In this document: piece after piece, positions 33,437 through 41,955 of the stretch
Position numbering within the stretch: position 1 is the first letter of the stretch
Layout: each line of letters starts with the position of its first letter
Assembly: GCF_042682745.1 (NCBI RefSeq)
Contig: NZ_JBHUIO010000002.1
Location: forward strand, 1,312,954 to 1,376,953
Source: Tumebacillus_A lipolyticus
Lineage (GTDB): Bacteria > Bacillota > Bacilli > Tumebacillales > Tumebacillaceae
Reading direction: 5' to 3'
Length of the DNA stretch: 64,000 nt
Notes under the pieces: model-generated
Databases searched by the model: none
Told to the model about the DNA's origin: nothing
The model's input: the letters and a program-made list of their open reading frames with translations, nothing else
Position numbers and translations under genes: made by a program

Positions 33437-34117
33437 TCATTCGAACGGATCGACAAACAGGCTCCCCTGATTGTCGATCGCGCAATAAAACACCTGCTGG
33501 AACTGTTGATACCCTTGCTTTCGCAGCTCCCGTTTCAGCCAATCACGATCCTTGCCCAGCCGTTCCAGGTTGGTGTCCATCACCGTGCCGTCGACGACCA
33601 AAGGCAGCGGCAACCCCGTTTTCGGCACGATGATCCCGAGGTCTTCCGGCGTGACCGGCCGCTTGCTCGCTTTCGCAAAGACGCTCAGCTTCCCTGACGT
33701 CTCCAGAATGGCAAACTCAACATCGGAGACGGTCGCCACATCCTTTTCCCTCAGCTGTGTCATCAGATCGCTCATCGAATAGCGAGTGCGGCGCATCTCA
33801 TCTTCACGAATCTTCCCGTTGGCGATCAGCAAGGTCGGCCTTCCTTCGAGCAGACTGCGCAGGGAGATCGACTTTAAGGTCAGATAGGACATCAGCACCT
33901 GCAAGAGCACCAGCGTGACGATGATAAACAGCCCGGTGGAGATCGTCATGTCCGTATCGGCTAACGACATCGCCGAAACTTCGGCGATCATGATCGAGAT
34001 CACCAGGTCGAAGATCGACAGCTTGCCGATCTCTCGCTTCCCCATCAGCCGCATCGAAGCGAGGGTGACAAAATAGAACAGGATGATCCGCAAGATCAGC
34101 CCGCCGAAATATTCCAC
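33437..34117 (-). CDS. DUF421 membrane protein (YetF/YrbG family)
   Basis: 226 residues starting at GTG 34117 behind GAGGT. Three N-terminal membrane segments, with MGKREIGKLSIFDLV after the first as in this family, then a cytoplasmic domain of about 140 residues with GRPTLLIANGKI. The molecular role is unsettled; relatives affect spore germination in some bacilli. In B. subtilis yrbG sits at the same place, next to spoVB and yrzE. The stop codon lies 11 bp from the tandem repeat at 33385-33426. Confidence 0.88.
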   Translation of the reverse strand: MEYFGGLILRIILFYFVTLASMRLMGKREIGKLSIFDLVISIMIAEVSAMSLADTDMTISTGLFIIVTLVLLQVLMSYLTLKSISLRSLLEGRPTLLIANGKIREDEMRRTRYSMSDLMTQLREKDVATVSDVEFAILETSGKLSVFAKASKRPVTPEDLGIIVPKTGLPLPLVVDGTVMDTNLERLGKDRDWLKRELRKQGYQQFQQVFYCAIDNQGSLFVDPFE

Positions 34118-34164
34118 CGCTACCTCACACCTTTCGCACTCGCCTCATTTCTCGTTAGTATGAA

Positions 34165-34200
34165 CAGAAGCACCCCTCCATACCCGGAGAGGTGCTTCTG
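34165..34200 (-). terminator. Terminator of the GGDEF gene
   Basis: CAGAAGCACC (34165-34174) pairs with GGTGCTTCTG (34191-34200), with a further CTCC/GGAG inner stem. It follows the minus-strand gene ending at 34214. The stem is strong but the T run is weak. Confidence 0.75.
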
Positions 34201-34213
34201 TTCAAGCTTTCGT

Positions 34214-36388
34214 TCAAGCTTGTGTCTGCTCGTGTTCGATCCAGTTGGTCGACAAGTGCAAAAACGTTTCGGCGATCTTCGACACCAACTGCTGACCATC
34301 TGGCACATCGTCAGGGTAGACGATCACCTCAGAGCGGGACATGACCTTGACCAGCACGTTGTCCCCCACGCGAAACTTATGACTGGAGATCGCCGCTTGC
34401 AGACGATGTTGAATCCGCTGGGCATCCTCTTGATCGACGCGCGGCACCAGCAGCAAAAATTCATCGCCGCCATAGCGAGCCGCGATCTCCTCGTTGCGGA
34501 CATTCTCCTTGATCAACAAGGCGATCTCACGCAATACTTTGTTCCCGACTTCAAAGCCAAAGGTGCGGTTGATCTTATCAAATTCGACGATGTTGATAAA
34601 GAGCAAGGCGAACGGCTGATCGCTTTCCTTGCTCTGCTGCAAATGTTCCTCGACCAACTTGATCCGCAAGTAATGGTAGGTGTAGAGACCGGTCAGCTTA
34701 TCGACAAACAGATGGGCGTCAAATTCTGGCGTATAGACGGCCACCTTGTCCCGCCCGCGCTGCTTGGCTCCCCAATACATCGCTTGATCCGCTTTCTCCA
34801 GCAGCTCCTGCTCGTTCTGATCATGGTCTGGATAGGCGGCGACGCCAGCCGAGACGGTCACCCCTTGCACCACATAGCCTTGATATTCGAGTCGCGCAAA
34901 GGAGATCGCTTTGCGGATCTCCTCGACGATCGACCGCGCTTCGTCAAGCGGTGCGTCGAGCAGGAGAGCAAATTCCTCACCGCCATAGCGCGCCACCACC
35001 CCACGGCTCCCCACTTCCTTCTGGATCACCTGCGCCGTTTGACGCAGCACCTCATCGCCGACCACATGCCCGTACGTATCGTTATATTTTTTGAAATGAT
35101 CGATATCGAGGATGGCGATCGACATCGGCAACGCATCCGCTTTTGCCAGTGCAAACTTTCGCGAAAGCTCCTGATAAAAGAAGCGATAGTTGTAGAGCCC
35201 TGTGCCAGGATCGCGCAAAGTCGCCTCCTGTAGCTCTCGGTACAGGTTGGCGTTGTCGATCAACACGCCAACCTGAGCGGCCAAGACGGCGATCAGCTCA
35301 ACCTGCTCCACCGTGTAGGCATACGGGCGCGACCCAAAGCAGGTGAGCACGCCGACCACCTTGTCGCGGGCAAGCAGCGGCACGGCGAGAAAGGAGCGAA
35401 ACCCTTCATACTGGTCGTGGACGCGCTTGTCTTTCAACATGTCGGGCACCGACTGGGTCTGCTTGGTCTGCACCGCTTGCGAGATGACTTTCGCCTTCAC
35501 CAGATAGAACCCGTCCTTTGGCATCACGATCGGATGTTGCATCCCTTCGATCCAGATCGGCATCACCCGCTCGCCTTCAATCATCCAGACGGCTGCCGAC
35601 ACGGTGGGAGTGAGCTGTCTGACAAACTCGGTGATCTGACGAGAGATCAGCTTCAGATCAAACTCGCTCTGCAAGCGATTGACCACTTCGTGCGCCTTGT
35701 GAATCATCTTGATCTTTCGATAGAGCTTCAGCACCTGTCCAAACAGGACCAGCGGGATGAAGGTGAGCAAAAAGATGGACGAAAACCCGTGAAACACCAG
35801 CATCAGCACCGCGAACGGCAAGGCGATCAAGTAGTTGAGCGAATCGTTGACAAACAGCTTCATCGCTTCCTGCCACGTGACTTCGTCTCTGCGCAAGATG
35901 AACAGCGCCTGCACAAACAGGTGGTTCATCACCATGTAGATCAGCGTGATCGGGAGGAGCATCAGAAAATCGAACGTTTGCAGCCCATCCTGAAAAAAAG
36001 ACCATTCTCCCACATACCAGCGCAAGGCCGATTCGGCCACAAACACAGCGATCGCGTGCTGCGCCCCATTAAAGACATGCAGCAAAGTCCCTCGCTTGCT
36101 GCGCTTGATCAACGGTGTGACCATCACAGCGAGCGCAACGAACGGTGCTGCCACATGAGGTCCGAACAGGATCATCGTACCGAGCGTCACACCATATGTC
36201 AGCGACCCATATCCGCGTCCAAGCGGAATCTGAATCGATTCCACCAAAAGGAAAAGCAGCAGAAGTGGTATCAGTCGAGGTTGGAGGAACGATTCATAAT
36301 GATTCAGCGCTGAGGTCAGGATCAACAGGGCGGCCAAAAGCACCACCGCATATTGATACAGTTTGACCCTCGACAATCTCACATCCAA
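34214..36388 (-). CDS. Membrane diguanylate cyclase with GAF and two GGDEF domains
   Basis: 724 residues. The N-terminal 215 residues hold about six to eight membrane segments; a GAF-like sensor domain follows (about 240-400), then two GGDEF domains in tandem. The first has DIDHFKKYNDTYGH and RYGGEEF (about 467-471) and looks catalytic. The second has RYGGDEF (about 640), but its substrate-binding region reads NIVEFDKINRTFG, so its activity is less certain. Likely product: cyclic di-GMP from two GTP. The start given is TTG 36388 close behind GGAGAGGAG; GTG at 36382 is an alternative. A terminator-like hairpin (36494-36521) in the upstream leader suggests attenuation. An HD-GYP gene lies 5.5 kb away. 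Confidence 0.9.
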   Translation of the reverse strand: MDVRLSRVKLYQYAVVLLAALLILTSALNHYESFLQPRLIPLLLLFLLVESIQIPLGRGYGSLTYGVTLGTMILFGPHVAAPFVALAVMVTPLIKRSKRGTLLHVFNGAQHAIAVFVAESALRWYVGEWSFFQDGLQTFDFLMLLPITLIYMVMNHLFVQALFILRRDEVTWQEAMKLFVNDSLNYLIALPFAVLMLVFHGFSSIFLLTFIPLVLFGQVLKLYRKIKMIHKAHEVVNRLQSEFDLKLISRQITEFVRQLTPTVSAAVWMIEGERVMPIWIEGMQHPIVMPKDGFYLVKAKVISQAVQTKQTQSVPDMLKDKRVHDQYEGFRSFLAVPLLARDKVVGVLTCFGSRPYAYTVEQVELIAVLAAQVGVLIDNANLYRELQEATLRDPGTGLYNYRFFYQELSRKFALAKADALPMSIAILDIDHFKKYNDTYGHVVGDEVLRQTAQVIQKEVGSRGVVARYGGEEFALLLDAPLDEARSIVEEIRKAISFARLEYQGYVVQGVTVSAGVAAYPDHDQNEQELLEKADQAMYWGAKQRGRDKVAVYTPEFDAHLFVDKLTGLYTYHYLRIKLVEEHLQQSKESDQPFALLFINIVEFDKINRTFGFEVGNKVLREIALLIKENVRNEEIAARYGGDEFLLLVPRVDQEDAQRIQHRLQAAISSHKFRVGDNVLVKVMSRSEVIVYPDDVPDGQQLVSKIAETFLHLSTNWIEHEQTQA

Positions 36389-36493
36389 CTACTCCTCTCC
36401 TACCTCACAAATTCATCTGAGTAAAAACTAGTTCACGATGCGATCGAAGATTCCTTCTTCGCCAGTCGAGAGTGTTTGCAGATTCATAACAAA

Positions 36494-36521
36494 ACAGCCC
36501 CCTGCAGCGAGCGGGGGCTGT
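36494..36521 (-). terminator. Intrinsic terminator in the leader of the GGDEF gene
   Basis: ACAGCCCCC (36494-36502) pairs with GGGGGCTGT (36513-36521); on the minus strand it is followed by TTTTGTT. It lies about 105 bp upstream of the GGDEF start, with no supported gene upstream that would need it. It may end a small RNA or act as an attenuator. No T run follows on the plus strand. Confidence 0.65.
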
Positions 36522-36674
36522 GCCAAGGACTGCGATCGTTGCCACGTTGATTGCTGCGGATAGAACGCGAAGCCTGCAAGTCGCTTCCTACAACTTCGGT
36601 CACTTTCCATCATGTCCTGTCGTACGAGCGAATATACATAGAACGAATATTTTGGATCAGGAGGTGCTCCATCT

Positions 36675-37073
36675 ATGAAAAGCAAACCACTTGCCGATTA
36701 TGCGCCAAACTTTGGCGGAATGCCTGTGCTTTACGGTCTGGTCGCTTCGTTTATCACCGCGTTTATTTCCATTCTGCTCACCACGTTCGTCATGGGCTGG
36801 ACGTCGGTAGCCGAGGCCAATCTTTCGTCGATCACCTATGTGCTGAACATGATCTCTGTGCTCGTCGGCTCGATGATGGCGGCGAAGCAGGCTGGCAATC
36901 GAGGTTGGTACTACGGAGGGCTGACCGGTCTCTGCTATGCGATTCTGATCACGCTGCTCGGGCTGATCGTCGTCAGCGGTCCCGCTTTCTCCTTCAACAC
37001 GATCGTGCAGGACATCCTGATGGCCTTGGTCGGTGGATTCGGCGGCATGATCGGGGTCAACCTGCGAAAATAG
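36675..37073 (+). CDS. TIGR04086 family membrane protein (YrzE-like)
   Basis: 132 residues with four predicted membrane segments, containing YGLVASFITAFISILLTTF and the glycine-rich end LVGGFGGMIGVNLRK. Matches the TIGR04086/YrzE family of sporulating Firmicutes; function unknown. Position beside DUF421 and yajC is the same as in B. subtilis. The ATG follows AGGAGGTG. Confidence 0.85.
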   Translation: MKSKPLADYAPNFGGMPVLYGLVASFITAFISILLTTFVMGWTSVAEANLSSITYVLNMISVLVGSMMAAKQAGNRGWYYGGLTGLCYAILITLLGLIVVSGPAFSFNTIVQDILMALVGGFGGMIGVNLRK

Positions 37074-37094
37074 CGCACATACCGGAGAATGTAG

Positions 37095-37123
37095 AAAAGC
37101 CCCCTCGACTGAGGAGGCTTTTT
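37095..37123. terminator. Bidirectional terminator between the YrzE-like gene and yajC
   Basis: AAAAGCCCCCTC (37095-37106) pairs with GAGGAGGCTTTT (37111-37122) with one mismatch and a 4-base loop, followed by T on the plus strand and preceded by A. It serves both convergent genes. Confidence 0.8.
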
Positions 37124-37149
37124 ATGTACCTGGCAGAATTCTAGCAGAA

Positions 37150-37413
37150 CTAGTCTGCCTTGACGATCTGGTTGATCGCCGAACGTTCAAATACGACCTT
37201 GTTGTTCTCGTTGAGGCGCAGGGTGACCGTCTTATCGTCGATCGCTTCGACAGTGCCGTGCACGCCGCCGATGGTGATCACGCGATCCTCGCGCTTGACA
37301 GCATCTAACATCGCCACACGCTCGCGCTGGCGCTTCTGCTGCGGGCGAATGATGAACAGCCAGAACACCACGAAGATCAGCAAAATGGGAGCTAATTGGG
37401 CCAATAGTTCCAT
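37150..37413 (-). CDS. yajC: Preprotein translocase accessory subunit YajC
   Basis: 87 residues: one N-terminal membrane segment (about 5-22), then FIIRPQQKRQRERVAML and GDRVITIGGVHGTV-like region (here EDRVITIGGVHG), the classical YajC layout. It associates with SecDF in the membrane. Last gene of the chain SpoIID-like/queA/tgt/yajC; GGAGGG precedes the ATG. Confidence 0.95.
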   Translation of the reverse strand: MELLAQLAPILLIFVVFWLFIIRPQQKRQRERVAMLDAVKREDRVITIGGVHGTVEAIDDKTVTLRLNENNKVVFERSAINQIVKAD

Positions 37414-37442
37414 TCTCTTTTATCCCTCCAATCTTTCTATCA

Positions 37443-38564
37443 TTACATATTATAGCCGTAAGACTCATAAAATGCATGCTTATACTCCAAAAGTCTGTCT
37501 TCGTCGATCGCCTGTCTAATATTTTCCATCATTTTTACCAGGAAATGCACATTATGGATGGAAGTCAGCCGGATGCCGAACACCTCATCGCATTTGATCA
37601 GATGGCGGATATAGGCGCGGCTGTAGTTTTTGCAGGTATAGCAATCGCAGTTCGGATCGATCGGACCGAACTCTTTCGCATAGGTCGCGTTGCGAACGAC
37701 CACCTTGCCGACAGACGTCATGCAGGTTCCGTTGCGAGCGATCCGCGTCGGCAGCACGCAGTCGAACATGTCGATGCCGCGAATCACACCTTCGAACAGG
37801 TCGTCGGGCGAACCGACGCCCATCAGATAGCGCGGTTTGTCCTTCGGCATCAGCGGGGTCGTGTATTCGAGCACTTCGTTCATGATCTCCTTGGGCTCGC
37901 CGACCGACAGGCCGCCGACCGCATAGCCCGGGAAGTCGAGCTCCAGCAGCTCTTCTGCGCTCTGTCTGCGCAGCTCTTTGTCCATCCCGCCCTGAATGAT
38001 GCCGAAGAGCGCCTGCTCATCTGGACGCGCATGCGCCGCCTTGCAGCGCTTCGCCCAGCGCGTGGTGCGCTCCAGCGAGTCTTTCAGGTACTGGCGATCT
38101 GCTGGATAGGGAGGGCATTCATCGAACGCCATGATGATGTCAGCGCCGAGCGCGTTTTCGATCTCGATCGCCTTTTCCGGCGAAAGGAACAGCTTCTCAC
38201 CGTTCAGATGGTTGCGGAAGTGCACGCCTTCCTCGGTGATCTTGCGCAGATCGGAGAGCGAGAAGACCTGAAAGCCGCCGCTGTCGGTGAGAATCGGGCG
38301 ATCCCAGTTCATAAACTTGTGCAGGCCGCCCGCCTCTTTGACGATCTCATGGCCAGGCCGCAACCACAGATGATATGTATTGCTCAAGATGATCTGCGCC
38401 CCGACCTCTTTCAGCTCTTCCGGGCTCATCGTCTTGACGGTCGCCAGCGTTCCGACCGGCATGAAGATCGGGGTTTCGATCACACCGTGCGGTGTGTGCA
38501 GACGCCCGCGGCGGGCACCCGTATGTTTTTCCGTTTTCAATAGCTCATAGCGAATTGCTGACAT
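37443..38564 (-). CDS. tgt: tRNA-guanine transglycosylase
   Basis: 373 residues. Start ATG 38564 is chosen because the protein then begins MSAIRYELLKT like other TGTs; a TTG at 38585 would overlap queA. Exchanges the wobble guanine of Asp, Asn, His and Tyr tRNAs for preQ1. Catalytic aspartates are seen in DSGGFQVF and in FDCVLPTR, and the zinc site is CDCYTCKNYSRAYIRHL with a later histidine. It directly follows queA, the next enzyme of queuosine synthesis. The window also carries tRNA-His(GTG) and tRNA-Tyr(GTA), two of its substrates. Confidence 0.97.
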   Translation of the reverse strand: MSAIRYELLKTEKHTGARRGRLHTPHGVIETPIFMPVGTLATVKTMSPEELKEVGAQIILSNTYHLWLRPGHEIVKEAGGLHKFMNWDRPILTDSGGFQVFSLSDLRKITEEGVHFRNHLNGEKLFLSPEKAIEIENALGADIIMAFDECPPYPADRQYLKDSLERTTRWAKRCKAAHARPDEQALFGIIQGGMDKELRRQSAEELLELDFPGYAVGGLSVGEPKEIMNEVLEYTTPLMPKDKPRYLMGVGSPDDLFEGVIRGIDMFDCVLPTRIARNGTCMTSVGKVVVRNATYAKEFGPIDPNCDCYTCKNYSRAYIRHLIKCDEVFGIRLTSIHNVHFLVKMMENIRQAIDEDRLLEYKHAFYESYGYNM

Positions 38565-38581
38565 GTTGCTGTACATCCCCC

Positions 38582-39601
38582 TCAATAAATAAACATCGCG
38601 TCTCCAAACGAGAAGAAGCGGTAGCCTGCGCGAACAGCCTCTTCATAGGCGTGCAACACCTGCTCTCGTCCGGCCAGCGCCGAGACGAGCATCACAAGCG
38701 ACGATTTCGGCAAGTGAAAATTGGTGATCAGCGCGTCGACCACACGGAACGTGACGCCCGGATAGATAAAGATGTCCGTCCAGCCGCTCGCCGCCTTCCA
38801 TTCGCCGCGTCCGACCGTCTCCAGCGTCCGGCAGGCGGTGGTGCCGACGGCGATCACACGATGCCCCTGCGCTTTCACTTCGGAGATCAGATCGGCCGTC
38901 TCCTGAGGTAGATCATACCATTCGGCGTGCATCTTGTGCTCATCGATCGTCTCTGCCGCCACCGGGCGGAATGTGCCCAGCCCTACGTGCAGCGTGACAA
39001 AGCCGATGCGCACCCCCTTGTCTGCGATCTGCTGGAGAAACTCCTCCGTAAAGTGCAGGCCTGCCGTCGGTGCTGCTGCCGACCCTCGATGCTTGCTGAA
39101 GACCGTCTGATAGCGCTCCTTGTCATCGAGCTGTGCGGTGATGTAGGGAGGCAGCGGCATTTGACCGAGCTGATCGAGAATCTCGTAGAAAAGGCCTTCA
39201 TAGGAAAAGCGGACGATCCGTCCGCCCTCCTCCGTCGTATCGAGCACTTCAGCGGTCAGCAACCCATCGCCAAATGTGACCTCCGCACCTGGGCGCAGCT
39301 TCTTGCCCGGGCGCACCAGCACTTCCCAAACGCTCGGTTCAAGCTCTTTTAACAGCAGGAATTCGATCTTGGCACCCGTATCAGATTTGACCCCGAATAG
39401 ACGCGCTGGCAACACGCGCGTGTCGTTCAAGATCAGCGCATCCCCCGGTTGCAGATAGTCGAGCAGGTCTTGGAAGCGATGATGCCCGATCTCGCCTGTG
39501 CGCTTGTTCAGCGTCATCAGCCGCGAGGATGTGCGCTCCTCAAGCGGGTGCTGAGCGATCAGCTCTTCTGGCAGTTCAAAATCAAATTGATCAACACGCA
39601 T
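38582..39601 (-). CDS. queA: S-adenosylmethionine:tRNA ribosyltransferase-isomerase
   Basis: 339 residues from ATG 39601 behind GAAAGGTG. Transfers and isomerises the ribose of SAM onto preQ1-tRNA to give epoxyqueuosine. Typical segments are ALILNDTRVLPARL, SKHRGSAAAPTAGLHF and ITNFHLPKSSLVMLVSA. It lies 17 bp upstream of tgt, with the SpoIID-like gene 38 bp upstream. Confidence 0.97.
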   Translation of the reverse strand: MRVDQFDFELPEELIAQHPLEERTSSRLMTLNKRTGEIGHHRFQDLLDYLQPGDALILNDTRVLPARLFGVKSDTGAKIEFLLLKELEPSVWEVLVRPGKKLRPGAEVTFGDGLLTAEVLDTTEEGGRIVRFSYEGLFYEILDQLGQMPLPPYITAQLDDKERYQTVFSKHRGSAAAPTAGLHFTEEFLQQIADKGVRIGFVTLHVGLGTFRPVAAETIDEHKMHAEWYDLPQETADLISEVKAQGHRVIAVGTTACRTLETVGRGEWKAASGWTDIFIYPGVTFRVVDALITNFHLPKSSLVMLVSALAGREQVLHAYEEAVRAGYRFFSFGDAMFIY

Positions 39602-39639
39602 GCTCTGGTTCACCTTTCAAGTCTATTTCTCGTTGCCCG

Positions 39640-41727
39640 TCATTGTTTGTCGGTCAAGGAAACTCCTGGATAATAGTGTTTCAAAATCTTGTCGTACGTA
39701 TACCCGTTCACCGCGGCGCCGTTCGCGCCCCACTGCGACATTCCGAGCGCGTGACCCCAACCTCCACCGTGGAAGATGTACGACTGGTTCTTCGTCACGA
39801 CGCGGCTCTGCCCACCTGCGCCGAGCAAAACGAACTGCTCATTGGAACCGTTGATCGCCTTCGTCGCGGCGCCGGATGCGGAGACCACGTGCAGCTCCTT
39901 GCCCTGTAGCTTGGCGTTCGGATACTCGCTGACCGTACCGCCAGCGCCTTGCACCGAATATGTGCCCTGCTGTTCGATCGTCGCCCGCGTGCTCCACAGG
40001 TCGTTAAACAGATAGCGATAATAGTCTGCGTTCGGCACGGTGATCGCCTTGCCGTTTGCGCTGACCTCAAGCATATGCTGGCCCTGCCCGTATTTGGAAA
40101 CGCGCAAATCGTAGACGGGACCAGAGACGGTCGGATATCCGCCGCGCTGATTTTGATTGATCATGTTCATCATCTCGTTCGGAGAGAAAGGGCCTTTCTG
40201 CCAATTGTACGTGTTGTACTCGATCTCCTCGTCCAAGATGACCACGCGAGTTCCTTTGCTCGCATTCATCAGGATGCTCGCATAGTAGTTCGGCACCGGA
40301 CGGACCGCCTGCGCGTCCGCATTGACCACTCCGGTGGCAAATCCGGCCGCGTTGTTCCCGCCTTTGGTCACGCCGCTCGCTCGCATCCAGCCGATCATGC
40401 CGTTTGGCAACTGCACGCGGTAGCAGAGCGGCTCCCGACGCGCCGCTTCCTGATCCCACGGACTCTCGACCGCCTTGAGATAATCGATGCCCTGGCTTCC
40501 CCAGATCTCCGCCACATCTCCCGAATAGCCACCGTGGTTGGACGAATAGAGCGCTTCGATCAAGGCGCCATTTTTCATCAGCACCTGACCCATCGTCTCC
40601 TCGACCGCCCGGTTGGTGTCCTGCGCCTCGCGACCATAGCCGCGGTACGCCTGATCCCATACATCGTCCGAGATGTCGGCGACTCCCCAGCGGTTGCCGC
40701 CGATCTTGCGCACCGCATAGGTGCGCGCAGCCACCGCCTGCGCCTTGAGCGCTTCGAGCGGCCAGCCTGATGCCATCTCTTGCGGCAAGACGCCGTACAG
40801 GTACTCATCGAGCGGCACATAGTTGATCACGTGCGGCTTCTCATTGTAGCCCTGAATCAAGATCGCGCCTCGATATTCGCGCGCCTTTTCCATCACCTTC
40901 ATCACCGCAGGGGTGCCTGTCGGGACAAACGCCGTCTCCGCGACGGATGAATTCTGAATAAAATGGGGGATCTCCATCCCGGAATAGGCGCTCCGCTTGA
41001 TCATCAGGTAGTCGGCAGGCGCATAATCCGCCTTGCCATATCCCCCGCCCAACCGAGCGTTTAAGCTGTCCAGCTCCGCAGCTGATCCCTCATTGCCGAT
41101 CCACACTTCCCACGAACCGTCTTTGCGCACGAGCGGGTAGGCGTCAAACCCTTTGCCGCGCAGTTCGCTCGCCTTCGCCTCCGCCGCGCTCTGACCGGCC
41201 AGCTTGCCGGTCGTCAGGCGATTGTAACCGCGAACTTGAGGGGAGCCGATGCTGGCAAGCCTCGCCTTGGCAGCGTCCGCCTGCGTCCGATATTCATAGT
41301 AGCCGCTGATCACCTGATAGCGCTTCTGTCCGGAACGAGTCTCGACAAAGATGTCATATGAGAGTCCAAGCCCATCGATGCGATCTGCCACGCCTTGAGC
41401 TTCCCCCAAGGTGCCATACTCGCCGACCTGCACAAAATAGTTATCCAAAGAGTCCTTCACCACGCCTTGCGCCGTATAGCGGGCTGTGAACTTACCACCC
41501 GTATAAAAGCCCACCTGCAAGCCGCCTCGGCCCTGCAAGGTCACAGTGTCGGTCGTCGTGTTAAACGTACTGTTCTTCATCATCAGCCCCACACGAATCG
41601 GGGTCGAACCGCTCACCGCTTCTGCGGATTGCATCATCGGCGTCTGAATCAAGCCGCCTGCCATCGTGACAGCGACCAGACAGACGGAAACCTTTTTCCA
41701 AGCAGCATAGATTTTCGAGGTGCTCAT
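39640..41727 (-). CDS. SpoIID/LytB-domain secreted protein with SPOR-like repeats
   Basis: 695 residues from ATG 41727 behind GTGAGGAG. A signal peptide runs to about residue 37 (AEA). Two SPOR-like segments follow (YFVQVGEYGTLGEAQGVADR and RYQVISGYYEYRTQADAAK), then the SpoIID domain: PLDEYLYGVLPQEM, LKAQAVAARTYAV, and at the end GGGWGHALGMSQWGANG with ILKHYYPG. SpoIID-family proteins are peptidoglycan lytic transglycosylases or amidase enhancers. At twice the length of SpoIID itself (about 343), this is more likely a LytB/SpoIID-like wall enzyme than the engulfment protein. It probably starts the operon with queA, tgt and yajC. Confidence 0.87.
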   Translation of the reverse strand: MSTSKIYAAWKKVSVCLVAVTMAGGLIQTPMMQSAEAVSGSTPIRVGLMMKNSTFNTTTDTVTLQGRGGLQVGFYTGGKFTARYTAQGVVKDSLDNYFVQVGEYGTLGEAQGVADRIDGLGLSYDIFVETRSGQKRYQVISGYYEYRTQADAAKARLASIGSPQVRGYNRLTTGKLAGQSAAEAKASELRGKGFDAYPLVRKDGSWEVWIGNEGSAAELDSLNARLGGGYGKADYAPADYLMIKRSAYSGMEIPHFIQNSSVAETAFVPTGTPAVMKVMEKAREYRGAILIQGYNEKPHVINYVPLDEYLYGVLPQEMASGWPLEALKAQAVAARTYAVRKIGGNRWGVADISDDVWDQAYRGYGREAQDTNRAVEETMGQVLMKNGALIEALYSSNHGGYSGDVAEIWGSQGIDYLKAVESPWDQEAARREPLCYRVQLPNGMIGWMRASGVTKGGNNAAGFATGVVNADAQAVRPVPNYYASILMNASKGTRVVILDEEIEYNTYNWQKGPFSPNEMMNMINQNQRGGYPTVSGPVYDLRVSKYGQGQHMLEVSANGKAITVPNADYYRYLFNDLWSTRATIEQQGTYSVQGAGGTVSEYPNAKLQGKELHVVSASGAATKAINGSNEQFVLLGAGGQSRVVTKNQSYIFHGGGWGHALGMSQWGANGAAVNGYTYDKILKHYYPGVSLTDKQ

Positions 41728-41886
41728 GATCGTCTCCTCACAATAGAAATCTGGTTCTTGCATTGCACGTTAAGGTACTATCGTTCGACATTTGGTGCGC
41801 TTTTCCTGCCCTCTGTCCAAAAGCTTGCCAGATTCGTCCCGCTCGAAAGCGGCAGTTTGGAAGAATTAAATTGTTTGAGAAGATGA

Positions 41887-41916
41887 TAGACACTGAGCTG
41901 TCAATAAGTCTATAAT
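41887..41916 (+). promoter_or_regulatory. Sigma-A promoter of the HD-GYP gene
   Basis: TAGACA (41887-41892), 18-bp spacer, perfect TATAAT (41911-41916), 39 bp before the start codon. Confidence 0.75.
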
Positions 41917-41955
41917 ACTAATGTAAAATCTAAATTTTCAGGGAGACGGTGCTGC

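Noticed and set aside
36389..36674. GEMM cyclic di-GMP riboswitch upstream of the GGDEF gene
   Set aside because: The conserved aptamer blocks are not present; only the terminator-like hairpin is supported.
36428..36685. 85-residue minus-strand ORF upstream of the GGDEF gene
   Set aside because: It crosses the strong terminator hairpin and has no ribosome site; the region is better read as an untranslated leader.
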